Of a DNA stretch of 64,000 nucleotides, positions 1 through 8,771 are shown one piece after another (position 1 is the stretch's first letter; each line of letters starts with the position of its first letter). The notes below the pieces were generated by a model. That model made no database searches, had not been told where the DNA came from, and saw only the letters and a program-made list of their open reading frames with translations. The DNA is taken from NCBI GenBank assembly GCA_964494325.1, contig CAZBTJ010000001.1:61900-125899 (forward strand), read 5' to 3'. Made by a program: the position numbers and the translations under genes. This stretch comes from JAIPFM01 sp964494325. GTDB taxonomy: Bacteria; Planctomycetota; Phycisphaerae; Sedimentisphaerales; Anaerobacaceae.

Positions 1-8
1 TTTTATAT

Positions 9-37
9 TTGACAGTCTGCGCATTGAACGCTAGAAT
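9..37 (+). promoter_or_regulatory. sigma70-type promoter upstream of acs
   Basis: TTGACA at 9-14 and TAGAAT at 32-37 are separated by exactly 17 bases, a near-consensus vegetative promoter. It would give a leader of about 145 bases before the acetyl-CoA synthetase start. No riboswitch or strong hairpin was recognised in the leader. Confidence 0.5.
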
Positions 38-190
38 CCCCGGTTTAAATAGGTTTTAAAATATAGAGGGTTCTACCTGAACTAATAGCACACTGATGAA
101 CAACTTGAATTAGCACCCTAGTTTAGGCCGGTTAACAATACGTAACATGTCAAGGTTAACTAATTCCACTTCACACAAAGGAGCGAAATG

Positions 191-2170
191 ATGGCAGAAG
201 ATCAAAGGTTTGATTCACTAATGAATGAGGACAGGACGTTTCCCCCGCCCGCCTCCATTGCGACAAATGCTCACGTAAACAGCATGGCCCAATATCAAGA
301 AATGTGGGACAAATCGATCAACGACCCCGATGGATTTTGGCTGGAACAAGCCAAGCGTCTGACTTGGTTCAAAGAACCGACTAAGAGTCTGGAATACACC
401 TGGGATACCAAAGCTCGCAAAATAGAACACACGTGGTTTGCTGACGGCAAATTGAATGTGTCATACAACTGCCTCGACAGACACCTAGGCACCCCCATTG
501 CGAAAAAGAAAGCCATTATCTGGCAGGGCGATACAGATTCAGATGTCCAGGAATTCACCTACGAAGAACTGCACGTTGAAGTCTGTAAGTTTGCAAACGT
601 CATGAAGGCAAAGGGTATCAAAAAGGGCGATCGCGTCGCTATCTATATGGGCATGGTGCCTGAGCTCTCTATCGTGATGCTGGCCTGTACACGTATCGGA
701 GCCATCCACTCAATCATCTTTGGCGGTTTCAGCGCCGACGCCATCTCAGGACGTGTCAACGACTCTGACTGTAAGATGCTCATCACAACAAACACCTCAC
801 GTCGCGGCTCAAAGGCTATTCCACTAAAGGGTATTGTGGACACAGCACTCAAGACTTGCCCCACCGTTGAAACCTGTGTGGTCGTCAAGGTGACTGATGA
901 CGAATGCCACATGGAAGCCAACCGCGACGTCTGGTACACCAACGAAATGGCCACAGTCAGCGCTGAATGCGAAGCTGAGCCCATGGACGCGGAGGATCCC
1001 CTGTTTATTCTCTACACCTCCGGTTCTACAGGCAAGCCCAAGGGCGTGGTTCACACCACTGGCGGCTACCTCCTGCACACCGCATTCACCCATGAAATCG
1101 TTTTCAACATCCATGAAGATGATGTCTACTGGTGTACAGCTGACATCGGTTGGGTCACAGGCCACAGTTACATCGTGTACGGTCCTCTGGCCAATGGTGC
1201 CACTTCTTTGATGTTCGAAGGCGTGCCCACGTATCCCGATGCTGGCCGTTTCTGGCAAGTATGCGACAAATTCAAAGTCACGGTCTTCTATACAGCCCCC
1301 ACAGCCATTCGAGCACTCATGGCCAAAGGTCCTGAATGGCCTGCCAAGTACAAACTCGATTCACTCCGTATCCTCGGTAGTGTGGGTGAACCCATCAATC
1401 CAGAAGCCTGGATGTGGTACTATGAAAAAATCGGCCACGGCAATTGCCCGATCGTGGACACCTGGTGGCAGACAGAAACTGGCGGTTTCATGATCACACC
1501 GATGCCCGGTGCCATGACACTCAAACCGGGTAGTGCCAGTCGTCCATTCTTCGGGGTGGATGCCCGCGTCCTGCGTGACGATGCCAGCCAGGCTGGTGCC
1601 AATGAAGGCGGCAAGCTCTGTATCATGAAGCCATGGCCTGGCATGATGCGTACGATGTGGGGCGATCATAATCGCTTCATTGACACCTACTTCACCATGT
1701 ACGACAACATCTACTTTGCAGGTGATGGTTGCCGTGTTGATGATGACGGCGATTTCTGGCTCATGGGCCGTATCGACGACGTCGTGAACGTATCAGGTCA
1801 CCGCATTGGTACAGCTGAAGTCGAAAGTGCCTTGGTCGGTCATGACAAAGTCGCTGAAGCGGCAGTTTGCCCAGTGCCCCATGAGATTAAAGGCCAAGGC
1901 CTGTATGCTTATGTCACACTGGTCGAGGGTGTTGAAGAGAGCGATGACCTCAAGAAAGAACTGATCAAACACGTTCGTTCTGAAATCGGCCCCATTGCCA
2001 CACCTGAAGCCATTCAGTTTTCCTCCTCATTGCCCAAGACTCGTTCTGGCAAAATCATGCGTCGTATCCTTCGCAAGATTGCTGAAAAGAGTACGGACAA
2101 TCTGGGTGATACATCCACACTGGCTGATCCCGGCGTTGTGGACAAACTGATCCAAGGCAGAGGCCTCTAA
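191..2170 (+). CDS. acs: acetyl-CoA synthetase
   Basis: AMP-forming acetate-CoA ligase: converts acetate, ATP and CoA to acetyl-CoA through acetyl-AMP in the cytoplasm. About 659 residues, the usual length. Visible motifs are the P-loop-like YTSGSTGKPKGVVHTTGGY, the adenylate-binding WWQTETGG, and the C-terminal PKTRSGK, whose last Lys (about residue 622) corresponds to the Lys that is reversibly acetylated in known Acs enzymes. Two consecutive ATG codons occur at 188 and 191. The AAAGGAG at 177-183 is better spaced (7 bases) for the second, so 191 is used; 188 is the alternative. A strong terminator follows, and a carboxylate-type MFS carrier lies downstream. The convergent AcuC-like deacetylase at 3843-4985 is a plausible regulator (inference). 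Confidence 0.96.
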   Translation: MAEDQRFDSLMNEDRTFPPPASIATNAHVNSMAQYQEMWDKSINDPDGFWLEQAKRLTWFKEPTKSLEYTWDTKARKIEHTWFADGKLNVSYNCLDRHLGTPIAKKKAIIWQGDTDSDVQEFTYEELHVEVCKFANVMKAKGIKKGDRVAIYMGMVPELSIVMLACTRIGAIHSIIFGGFSADAISGRVNDSDCKMLITTNTSRRGSKAIPLKGIVDTALKTCPTVETCVVVKVTDDECHMEANRDVWYTNEMATVSAECEAEPMDAEDPLFILYTSGSTGKPKGVVHTTGGYLLHTAFTHEIVFNIHEDDVYWCTADIGWVTGHSYIVYGPLANGATSLMFEGVPTYPDAGRFWQVCDKFKVTVFYTAPTAIRALMAKGPEWPAKYKLDSLRILGSVGEPINPEAWMWYYEKIGHGNCPIVDTWWQTETGGFMITPMPGAMTLKPGSASRPFFGVDARVLRDDASQAGANEGGKLCIMKPWPGMMRTMWGDHNRFIDTYFTMYDNIYFAGDGCRVDDDGDFWLMGRIDDVVNVSGHRIGTAEVESALVGHDKVAEAAVCPVPHEIKGQGLYAYVTLVEGVEESDDLKKELIKHVRSEIGPIATPEAIQFSSSLPKTRSGKIMRRILRKIAEKSTDNLGDTSTLADPGVVDKLIQGRGL

Positions 2171-2197
2171 TCTGCCAGGGCAACTTCGAGAATTTCA

Positions 2198-2240
2198 AGT
2201 CGGACGCCCGTCACACCTGATTGGCGTCCGACTTTTTTTT
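2198..2240 (+). terminator. rho-independent terminator after acs
   Basis: Perfect 11-bp stem AGTCGGACGCC / GGCGTCCGACT (2198-2208 with 2223-2233), followed by eight T residues. It separates acs from the MFS gene, although read-through could still co-express them. Confidence 0.9.
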
Positions 2241-2257
2241 ACAGAAAGGATAATAAC

Positions 2258-3736
2258 ATGGCAGAACAAAAAGTCATGAATCGATGGCTTGTTGTGGTCG
2301 GGGCTTTACTTATTCAACTTTGCCTGGGCGCCATTTATGCTTGGGGTGCATTTACAGTGGCACTCCAAAATGACGCACCCAAGGTCGCTATGTCATCAAG
2401 CCCGGCACTCTTGGGTGTCACGAACCAAGGTCAATACGATCAGGCCAAGGCGCAGTACAAAACACTGAACGATGCCCTGAAAGCAGCCAACGCTGACACA
2501 GACAAAGAAGCCATAGGCACTGCCAAGGACGCTGTCAAAAGTTTCCTGGCCACCATGGACGATGCCTGGCTGTCTGGTACGTTTGAAAGATCCACATTTG
2601 ATAAGCAAGTCTTTGCCTTCTCTGCCACTCAAACGTCATGGGTTTTTTCTGCCGGACTGGCAAGTTTTGCCCTCACCATGATCATGGCCGGGCGTCTGCA
2701 AGACAAATATGGCCCCAAAATCGTGGCCATTGCTGGCGGCCTTGTCCTGGGGGCCGGCTACATCATTGCCGGATTTACAGGGACCTCATTCATGATGATG
2801 CTGATCTTCATCGGCATTGTGGGCGGTGCCGGTATTGGCCTGGGCTATGTATGCCCCATTGCAGCTTGTGTTAAATGGTTCCCTGACCTCAAGGGCCTGA
2901 TCACGGGTCTGGCTGTGGCGGGATTTGGCGCCGGCGCCTTCATCTTTGTAAAGCTGGCAGGGGCCTGGGGACATATGATTGTCGAACAGGGCATTAACCA
3001 AACATTTCTGATGTTTGGCATTGCGTTCGGCGTCTGTGTCGTACTTGGTGCTTTCCTCTTGAGCAATCCACCCGCAGGCTGGAAGCCAGCAGGCTGGAAT
3101 CCACCTGAAGCCAAACCAGGCGCTGCAAAAACAACCGTCAAAGACCTCACTCAAAGCGAAATCATCAAAACATCTCAGTTCTGGATGATCTGGCTGGCTT
3201 TTGTGTTCAGCGCAGGCTGTGGCTTGATGGTCATCAAGTGTCTCAAAAATTTTGGCACACTCGAAGGCGGCCTCTCAGCAGCAGCGGCCGGTTCAGCCCT
3301 AGGCCTACTGGCTCTATTTAATGGCCTGGGCCGTGTTGTCTGGGGCACTATCTCGCAAAAACTGACTGCCAAGTATTCCATTATGCTCCTGTGCATCCTG
3401 CAGGGCGCCATGATGTTTGTTCTGCTCAGCATGGGCTCATCAGAAAGCAAACTTGCCTTTGCAGCCTGCTGGATTGGCTTCAACTTTGGCGGTAACTTTG
3501 CCTTGTTCCCATTGCTGACTCTGGAAAACTTTGGTGCCAAGAACCTCGGAGCCAATTATGGCGCCGTCTTTACATCCTATGGTGTCGGTGGCATTCTCGG
3601 CCCCATCATGGCAGGTAAAGTTTGGGATTCTATGGGCACGTTTAAAACGGCGTTTATCGTGGCAGGTATCGCCTGTCTCCTCGCAGCTGGTTTGGCTTTC
3701 GTTCTGAAACCCAAGCAAGAGACTGTGGCTACATAA
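2258..3736 (+). CDS. OFA-family MFS transporter (oxalate/formate antiporter-like)
   Basis: 492-residue, 12-TM major facilitator protein. The N-terminus RWLVVVGALLIQLCLGAIYA and the later glycine-rich helices match the oxalate/formate:antiporter (OFA) group, which moves small carboxylates. Residues about 30-125 form a long hydrophilic loop between TM1 and TM2, a trait of one OFA subgroup. The cytoplasmic loop after TM6 carries KPAGWNPPEAK. The start is supported by AAAGGA at 2245-2250, 7 bases before ATG. It follows acs directly and is closed by its own terminator. Given the neighbour, uptake of acetate or a related acid is the simplest guess, but the substrate cannot be read from sequence. 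Confidence 0.85.
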   Translation: MAEQKVMNRWLVVVGALLIQLCLGAIYAWGAFTVALQNDAPKVAMSSSPALLGVTNQGQYDQAKAQYKTLNDALKAANADTDKEAIGTAKDAVKSFLATMDDAWLSGTFERSTFDKQVFAFSATQTSWVFSAGLASFALTMIMAGRLQDKYGPKIVAIAGGLVLGAGYIIAGFTGTSFMMMLIFIGIVGGAGIGLGYVCPIAACVKWFPDLKGLITGLAVAGFGAGAFIFVKLAGAWGHMIVEQGINQTFLMFGIAFGVCVVLGAFLLSNPPAGWKPAGWNPPEAKPGAAKTTVKDLTQSEIIKTSQFWMIWLAFVFSAGCGLMVIKCLKNFGTLEGGLSAAAAGSALGLLALFNGLGRVVWGTISQKLTAKYSIMLLCILQGAMMFVLLSMGSSESKLAFAACWIGFNFGGNFALFPLLTLENFGAKNLGANYGAVFTSYGVGGILGPIMAGKVWDSMGTFKTAFIVAGIACLLAAGLAFVLKPKQETVAT

Positions 3737-3759
3737 CGCTGGCTTCAATTCAAGACGAG

Positions 3760-3796
3760 AAAAAGCCCCGTTTGAATTCAAACGGGGCTTTTTTTA
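3760..3796. terminator. bidirectional terminator between MFS and deacetylase genes
   Basis: Near-perfect palindrome (AAAAGCCCCGTTTGA arm, AATT centre) flanked by an A run on one side and seven T on the other. It can therefore end transcription from both the forward MFS gene and the reverse deacetylase gene. Confidence 0.9.
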
Positions 3797-3842
3797 TTCA
3801 CTTTTGCCAATCCCAATGGCTTGGGACTATGAACTTTGGGCT

Positions 3843-4985
3843 CTAAACAGGAAGCCCGTGAACTGGAAAGACCAGAGACTTCACCGTCTCCACGGTCTTG
3901 TTGATCGCCGAACTCACTGACGTTCGCTGCTTCTCTGGAATCACAAGCGCTCTGTCACGCAATCCACCATGCCATTCAGTGCTCTCCATCATGACCCCCC
4001 CCATGCCCATGGACAGATCAATCCCATCATCTAAGCCGGCCAATACACTCCAACCCAGGGCCCAGGCTCGCACTGTATTACCCACATGGTAACCACCACC
4101 CCCTGTCATCAGAATGGGCTTGTCAAAACGAAGCAAATGATCGATCACGTCACAATAAGAATTATTGGTCAGCTGGAGGTGAGCTAATGGGTCACCTGCC
4201 AGGGCATCGGCCCCAAATTCAAGCACGAATACATCCGGCGCAAATGCCCTGATGAGTGGCAGCACGGTAGACTCAAAGACATTGAGATACACCATGTCAT
4301 AGGTCCCCACTGGCAGGGGCACGTTGACACAATACCCCTTGCCCTCGCCTTCGCCAATCTCATGTTCAAAGCCCGTACCAGGAAACAAAATCTTGGGGTT
4401 TTCATGCAAAGAAATGGTCATCACATCTTTGCGATCCCTGAACGCGTAGGCCACCCCATCACCATTGTGTACATCAATATCCAGATATAACACCTTCTTG
4501 CCAGCTTCGGCAAAGGTCATACAAGCCAGGGCCGAATCATTTAAATAACAAAATCCCGCAGCCTTTTCTGGAAAGGCATGATGAAATCCCCCAGAGGGAT
4601 TAAAGGCCACTTCCATTTCACCATCAAGGATCATGCGTGCCCCCACCAAAGAAGCCCCAATCGCCAACACAGCCTGCTCGTACAGCCCCTCAAACACAGG
4701 ACAGTCATCAGAACCAATGCCCATATTCAGGGCATTGCTGTCCCATTTGCCATCTGATGAGTTTTTCAGGGCACGCACATATTGTGCGGTGTGAAACTTT
4801 TTTAAAGTCAGACGATCCACAGGTTCGGGCGGCACCTCCTGAACCCCTGGACCGGTCAGCCAACCCATGGATTGAGCAAGAGCCCGGGTCTTCTTCGCAC
4901 GCGTCGTATTAAAGGGATGCCCATCCGGATATGGATACTGTTCTAACGCACTGTCGTATATAAAAGCAGCTCTTCTCGTTGTCAT
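3843..4985 (-). CDS. histone deacetylase-family (AcuC-like) zinc deacetylase
   Basis: About 380 residues of the class I HDAC/AcuC/acetylpolyamine amidohydrolase fold. Seen are the catalytic His pair in GGFHHAFP, the zinc-site DIDVHNGDG, a later Asp in FGADALAGDP and the terminal TGGGGYHVGN loop. Family members remove acetyl groups from protein lysine or polyamines. In Bacillus, AcuC deacetylates acetyl-CoA synthetase and lies beside acsA. Here the gene converges on the acs-transporter pair, so Acs is the obvious candidate substrate (inference). The start is placed at the ATG giving MTTRRAAFIY because conserved sequence begins there; an upstream ATG at 4994 in the same frame is possible. No clear ribosome site precedes either. 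Confidence 0.85.
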   Translation of the reverse strand: MTTRRAAFIYDSALEQYPYPDGHPFNTTRAKKTRALAQSMGWLTGPGVQEVPPEPVDRLTLKKFHTAQYVRALKNSSDGKWDSNALNMGIGSDDCPVFEGLYEQAVLAIGASLVGARMILDGEMEVAFNPSGGFHHAFPEKAAGFCYLNDSALACMTFAEAGKKVLYLDIDVHNGDGVAYAFRDRKDVMTISLHENPKILFPGTGFEHEIGEGEGKGYCVNVPLPVGTYDMVYLNVFESTVLPLIRAFAPDVFVLEFGADALAGDPLAHLQLTNNSYCDVIDHLLRFDKPILMTGGGGYHVGNTVRAWALGWSVLAGLDDGIDLSMGMGGVMMESTEWHGGLRDRALVIPEKQRTSVSSAINKTVETVKSLVFPVHGLPV

Positions 4986-5070
4986 GGGGGCCATTATAAA
5001 GATCTGGGCGTATGTCTGCAAGATTCACCCTTGCATTAAGCGTAATTCCTGGATAAAACTATCGCCTGAC

Positions 5071-6003
5071 ATGAATGACTATACTAGACCAATCAGCCTC
5101 ATAGACCACGTTGTCCCTTCACTTGGCCACACCAAGGCCATTTTGTTTGCACCTTTTAACCTGAGCCGCTGGCTTGCCATAGGCCTCTGCGCATGGCTGG
5201 CCACACTGGTTGAAAGCGGTGGGCCCAATTTCTTAAGCGAAGAATACAGTGACACCCGCAATGAAGTCCAAAATACTTTGGCTTCTCACCCCGCGTTACT
5301 CGGTGCTCTTCTCATCTTCAGCATCGCATTTACCGTCATGGCCATCTGGATCAGCAGCCGGGGACGTTTTATGTTCTACCATTGTGTCTTGTACAACTCA
5401 GATGAAGTGACCCATCCCTGGCACTATTATCAACATTTGGCAGCGAGCCTATTCAGATTCAGGCTCATACTGGCCATCATAGGCATCCTGTTGTGCATTG
5501 CCTTCATGGGGCTCATCATTTCGGCGGCCGGTCCAACATTTCAAGTATCGGACTTACGCCAAGTGCTGCTTCAATCAGCATTCCTCATGCCAGTACTACT
5601 CATCATCCTGGGGCTGTTGATTTGCGATATGCTTACAAATGACTTCGTCATCCCGGTCATGCACAAACACACACTGACCTGTACCGCAGCCTGGTCAGTT
5701 GTCTGGGGCACGGTCGGCGCGTCTAAACTAAACATCTTTCTGTACCTGCTCTTCAAAGCCGTGGTGACAATAGCGGTCGGCTCTGCCTTTTTGCTCCTAG
5801 GACTCATCACCCGAAACGCCATATATCAGATGTTGATGATCCCTTACATAGGCACATTGGTCCTCTTACCCATACTGACGTTCAAACGTGCCTTTGCCCT
5901 ACATTACCTCAGACAATTCGGCCCGGACTTTGACCTCTTCTTGTCAGAACCTGATCCCAGCGAAGGCAAGTCCGGATCATCTTCTGACAACGATTCACTC
6001 TAA
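5071..6003 (+). CDS. multi-pass membrane protein of unknown function
   Basis: About 310 residues with six likely TM helices (roughly residues 27-45, 78-96, 130-155, 175-195, 225-250, 260-280) and an acidic/serine-rich C-terminal tail. The N-terminal FAPFNLSRWLAIGLCAWLA block resembles uncharacterised membrane proteins of planctomycetes and relatives. No catalytic motif is seen. ATG at 5071 is preferred over an upstream in-frame ATG at 4984, because the extra 29 residues look non-conserved and overlap the divergent deacetylase start. It ends 6 bases before the convergent DUF4139 operon. Confidence 0.65.
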   Translation: MNDYTRPISLIDHVVPSLGHTKAILFAPFNLSRWLAIGLCAWLATLVESGGPNFLSEEYSDTRNEVQNTLASHPALLGALLIFSIAFTVMAIWISSRGRFMFYHCVLYNSDEVTHPWHYYQHLAASLFRFRLILAIIGILLCIAFMGLIISAAGPTFQVSDLRQVLLQSAFLMPVLLIILGLLICDMLTNDFVIPVMHKHTLTCTAAWSVVWGTVGASKLNIFLYLLFKAVVTIAVGSAFLLLGLITRNAIYQMLMIPYIGTLVLLPILTFKRAFALHYLRQFGPDFDLFLSEPDPSEGKSGSSSDNDSL

Positions 6004-6009
6004 AAGCAC

Positions 6010-7365
6010 TCAGTGAACCTTCCAATCTTCTTGCCGTGTCCCTCTGTGGAGCCTGACAGTATAGTTGAATTGAGTCTCAGACCGAGGGCCGAGTGTGAGG
6101 GTGAATTTCACAGTATCCAGATCTTCACGTTCATACGCACCGGAGAACCCCTCATGTTGAAGTGTCCAGTATTGGGTATCAAAGTTTCGCTTGACTTCAA
6201 CCTTCACCGGAATGTCGCGCGTGTTGGTCAAGGTGACCCCGTAGGTCAAAACGTCATCAAATCCATCAGGATCACGTGCCTTGTCGAACTTGAAGTTCTC
6301 CTTGCTCGTTGCCATCAGCACGGGCTCGACCTTCACGTTGGCGGCTTCACCCAAATTTAACTCCACGTCCTCGTTTACGGGGATGTATTTAAATGCAGAT
6401 TCACCCGTATAGGACAAACGGCCGTGCGTCCCTATGTCACGATAAATCTTGAGCTGACCACCCGGAATGGGAGACGTACCCAGTTTATGGTCCACATCAT
6501 TGGTAGTGCTCAAGAATCGAATCACAGAGTCGCCATAGCGATCAGCTTCAAACTTATACAGATTGGCCACAGGGATCTCATCCGTATCAAAACTGATCAG
6601 CCGTTTGGACCAACCATTGGGGATCGATTCAGTGCCGTCAATCGTATAAAGAAAATATTCACTGAGACTCTTCTTCTCAATGTCTTTTGCTTCATTGGCA
6701 GAGACTGATGACAGCATAGGTGCCTCGGTAAGTGCTCTCACTAGCACGGACTTGGACTTGGGTCTACGCCTCAGAGACTCTCTCTCAAGCCTGAGTTCTG
6801 GTCCTGGTTTTCCATAGGGTTCCTGGCGATTGGCCAACTCTGCAATGCTATCTAACAAATGAACCTGCCCCACGATCAATCGTACCTGGGCGTTTTCATA
6901 ATCTTCCCCACTGTGGTTGGTGACACGAACATAGCCCTGCAAACGCATGACCTGCTCATCCGGCGTTAATGTCCCCATGTAAAAGGCACGCCAGGACAGA
7001 CCACTGGTCAGATAGGAAATTTCTACGGACACTTTGCCCGCCATGTCGCTGCTCACATTCCAGAGGCCCAGGTTACGTACACGCGGTGGAAACACCAGAC
7101 TCACAATATCAATCTGGCTGCCATGGGCCAAAGGCACCATGTCCAGGCTCGTGGGATCAATCAGCGTATTGTCCCAGGAAAACTGCAATTGATTGTTCCC
7201 TTCGGTCAACACCAGGCCGCGACTCTCACGAGCCAATGTCAAATCGGCAGAGTTATAGATGGTCAACTGAACCGTATCACGTTGAGGCAATGTCACTAAA
7301 TCCACCTTGGCCAGGCACGTGCCTGCCAAGCTTACGATGATGATCAATATACTAAAGGTTTTCAT
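6010..7365 (-). CDS. secreted DUF4139-like protein, paralogue 1 (last gene of sigma operon)
   Basis: 451 residues with an N-terminal signal peptide (MKTFSILIIIVSLAGTCLA). The body carries the DUF4139/MuiA-type core: an N-terminal strand region IYNSADLTLARESRGLVL, a central SWRAFYMGTL segment, and VRVTNHSGEDYENAQVRLI, followed by all-beta sequence. Function of this family is unknown; members are envelope proteins in many bacteria. It is a tandem duplicate of the next gene (same length, nearly colinear, DNA also very similar). They diverge mainly around residues 180-225, where each has a different Arg/Ser/Ala-rich linker. GGAG lies 5 bases before ATG. Last gene of the operon that starts with the ECF sigma factor at 12360. 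Confidence 0.75.
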   Translation of the reverse strand: MKTFSILIIIVSLAGTCLAKVDLVTLPQRDTVQLTIYNSADLTLARESRGLVLTEGNNQLQFSWDNTLIDPTSLDMVPLAHGSQIDIVSLVFPPRVRNLGLWNVSSDMAGKVSVEISYLTSGLSWRAFYMGTLTPDEQVMRLQGYVRVTNHSGEDYENAQVRLIVGQVHLLDSIAELANRQEPYGKPGPELRLERESLRRRPKSKSVLVRALTEAPMLSSVSANEAKDIEKKSLSEYFLYTIDGTESIPNGWSKRLISFDTDEIPVANLYKFEADRYGDSVIRFLSTTNDVDHKLGTSPIPGGQLKIYRDIGTHGRLSYTGESAFKYIPVNEDVELNLGEAANVKVEPVLMATSKENFKFDKARDPDGFDDVLTYGVTLTNTRDIPVKVEVKRNFDTQYWTLQHEGFSGAYEREDLDTVKFTLTLGPRSETQFNYTVRLHRGTRQEDWKVH

Positions 7366-7379
7366 GCTGACTCCAAAGC

Positions 7380-8735
7380 CTAGTTTTCGTTCCAGTCTTC
7401 CTGGCGTGTCCCTTTGTACAGGCGGACTGTGTACTCAAATTTGCTCTCAGACCTGGGATCGAGCGTGATAGTGAATTTTATAGTGTCCAGATCTTCACGT
7501 TCATACGCACCAGAAAACCCCTCATGTTGAAGTGTCCAGTATTGGGTATCAAGGTTACGCTTGATTTCGAGCTTGACGGGGATGTCGCGTGTATTGGTCA
7601 GCGTCACGCGGTAGATCTGAACGTCATCAAAGCCATCAGGGTTACGATTCCTATCGAACTTGAAGTTTTCCTTGCGCATGGCCATCAACACAGGCTCGAC
7701 CTTTACATCCGCGGCTTCACCCAGATTTAATTCCACGTCCTCGTTCACTGGGATGTATTTGAATGCAGATTCGCCCGTATAGGACAAATGACTGTGCGTC
7801 CCCAGGTCACGATATATCTTGAGCTGCCCCCCCGGAATGGGCGACGTACCCAGTTTATGGTCCGTATCATTGGTAGTGCTCAGAAATCTAACCACAGAAT
7901 CGCCATAGCGTTCGGCTTCAAACTTGTACAGGTTAGTCACAGGAATCTCGGACGCATCAAAACTAATCAAACGCTTGGACCAGCCATTGGGAATCGTCTC
8001 AGTGCCTTCAATCGTATAAAGAAAGTACTCACTGAGGCTCTTCTTTTCAATGCCCTTTGCCCGTCCAGCGCTCCTGGGTGCCGGGGCAGCGTCCATCATG
8101 GCCTCCATAACCACTCCTCTATGCTGTCCCCCTCTGCCTCCTGCAATACGGCGCGTGATGGCGTCACTGCCAGGTCGTCCATAGGGCTCATCGCGCCGGG
8201 CTAACTCTGAAATCTCATCCAGCAGGTGAACCTGGCCCACGATCAACCGTATCTGGGCATTTTCATAGTCTTCCCCGCTATTGTTGGTCACACGGACATA
8301 TCCCTGCAAACGCATGGCCTGCTCATCCAGCGTGAGTGTCCCCATGTAGAAGGCACGCCAGGACAGGCCGCTGGTCAGATACGATATCTCCACTGGCACG
8401 CTACCACTGACTTCGCTTGACACATTCCAGAGACCCAGGTTTTTTACCCGAGGTGGAAACACAAGACTCGAAATATCAATCTGGCCGGCCTTGGCCAAAG
8501 GCACCATATCCAAACTTGTGGGATCGATGAGCGTGTTTTCCCAGGAGAACTGTAATTGATTATCCCCTTCAGTCAACACCAGCCCACGGCTTTCTCTCGC
8601 CAGTGTCAGATCGGCGGAGTTATAGATAGTCAACTGAACCGTATCACGCTGGGGTAATGTCACCAGATCTATCTTGGCTTGAGCCCAACCTGCACACAAC
8701 GCAATAATCACAACTGTAACTAGTATTCGTTTCAT
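7380..8735 (-). CDS. secreted DUF4139-like protein, paralogue 2
   Basis: 451 residues, signal peptide MKRILVTVVIIALCAGWAQA, then the same DUF4139-like all-beta architecture as its downstream twin (SWRAFYMGTL, VRVTNNSGEDYENAQIRLI). The linker near residues 190-225 is Gly/Arg/Ala-rich and differs from the twin, as expected for a tolerant loop. AAAGGA precedes the ATG by 7 bases. It lies 14 bases upstream of paralogue 1 and 36 bases downstream of the shorter paralogue 3, so co-transcription is very likely. It could bind to or compete with the same domain in the membrane anti-sigma of the operon (inference). Confidence 0.75.
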   Translation of the reverse strand: MKRILVTVVIIALCAGWAQAKIDLVTLPQRDTVQLTIYNSADLTLARESRGLVLTEGDNQLQFSWENTLIDPTSLDMVPLAKAGQIDISSLVFPPRVKNLGLWNVSSEVSGSVPVEISYLTSGLSWRAFYMGTLTLDEQAMRLQGYVRVTNNSGEDYENAQIRLIVGQVHLLDEISELARRDEPYGRPGSDAITRRIAGGRGGQHRGVVMEAMMDAAPAPRSAGRAKGIEKKSLSEYFLYTIEGTETIPNGWSKRLISFDASEIPVTNLYKFEAERYGDSVVRFLSTTNDTDHKLGTSPIPGGQLKIYRDLGTHSHLSYTGESAFKYIPVNEDVELNLGEAADVKVEPVLMAMRKENFKFDRNRNPDGFDDVQIYRVTLTNTRDIPVKLEIKRNLDTQYWTLQHEGFSGAYEREDLDTIKFTITLDPRSESKFEYTVRLYKGTRQEDWNEN

Positions 8736-8771
8736 AGGTTTATCCTTTATGATGCTGTTGAGGTTGATTCA

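Noticed and set aside
6424..8204. Antisense frames with similar protein sequence in both DUF4139 paralogues
   Set aside because: The likeness only mirrors the duplicated sense genes; no independent start or codon bias.
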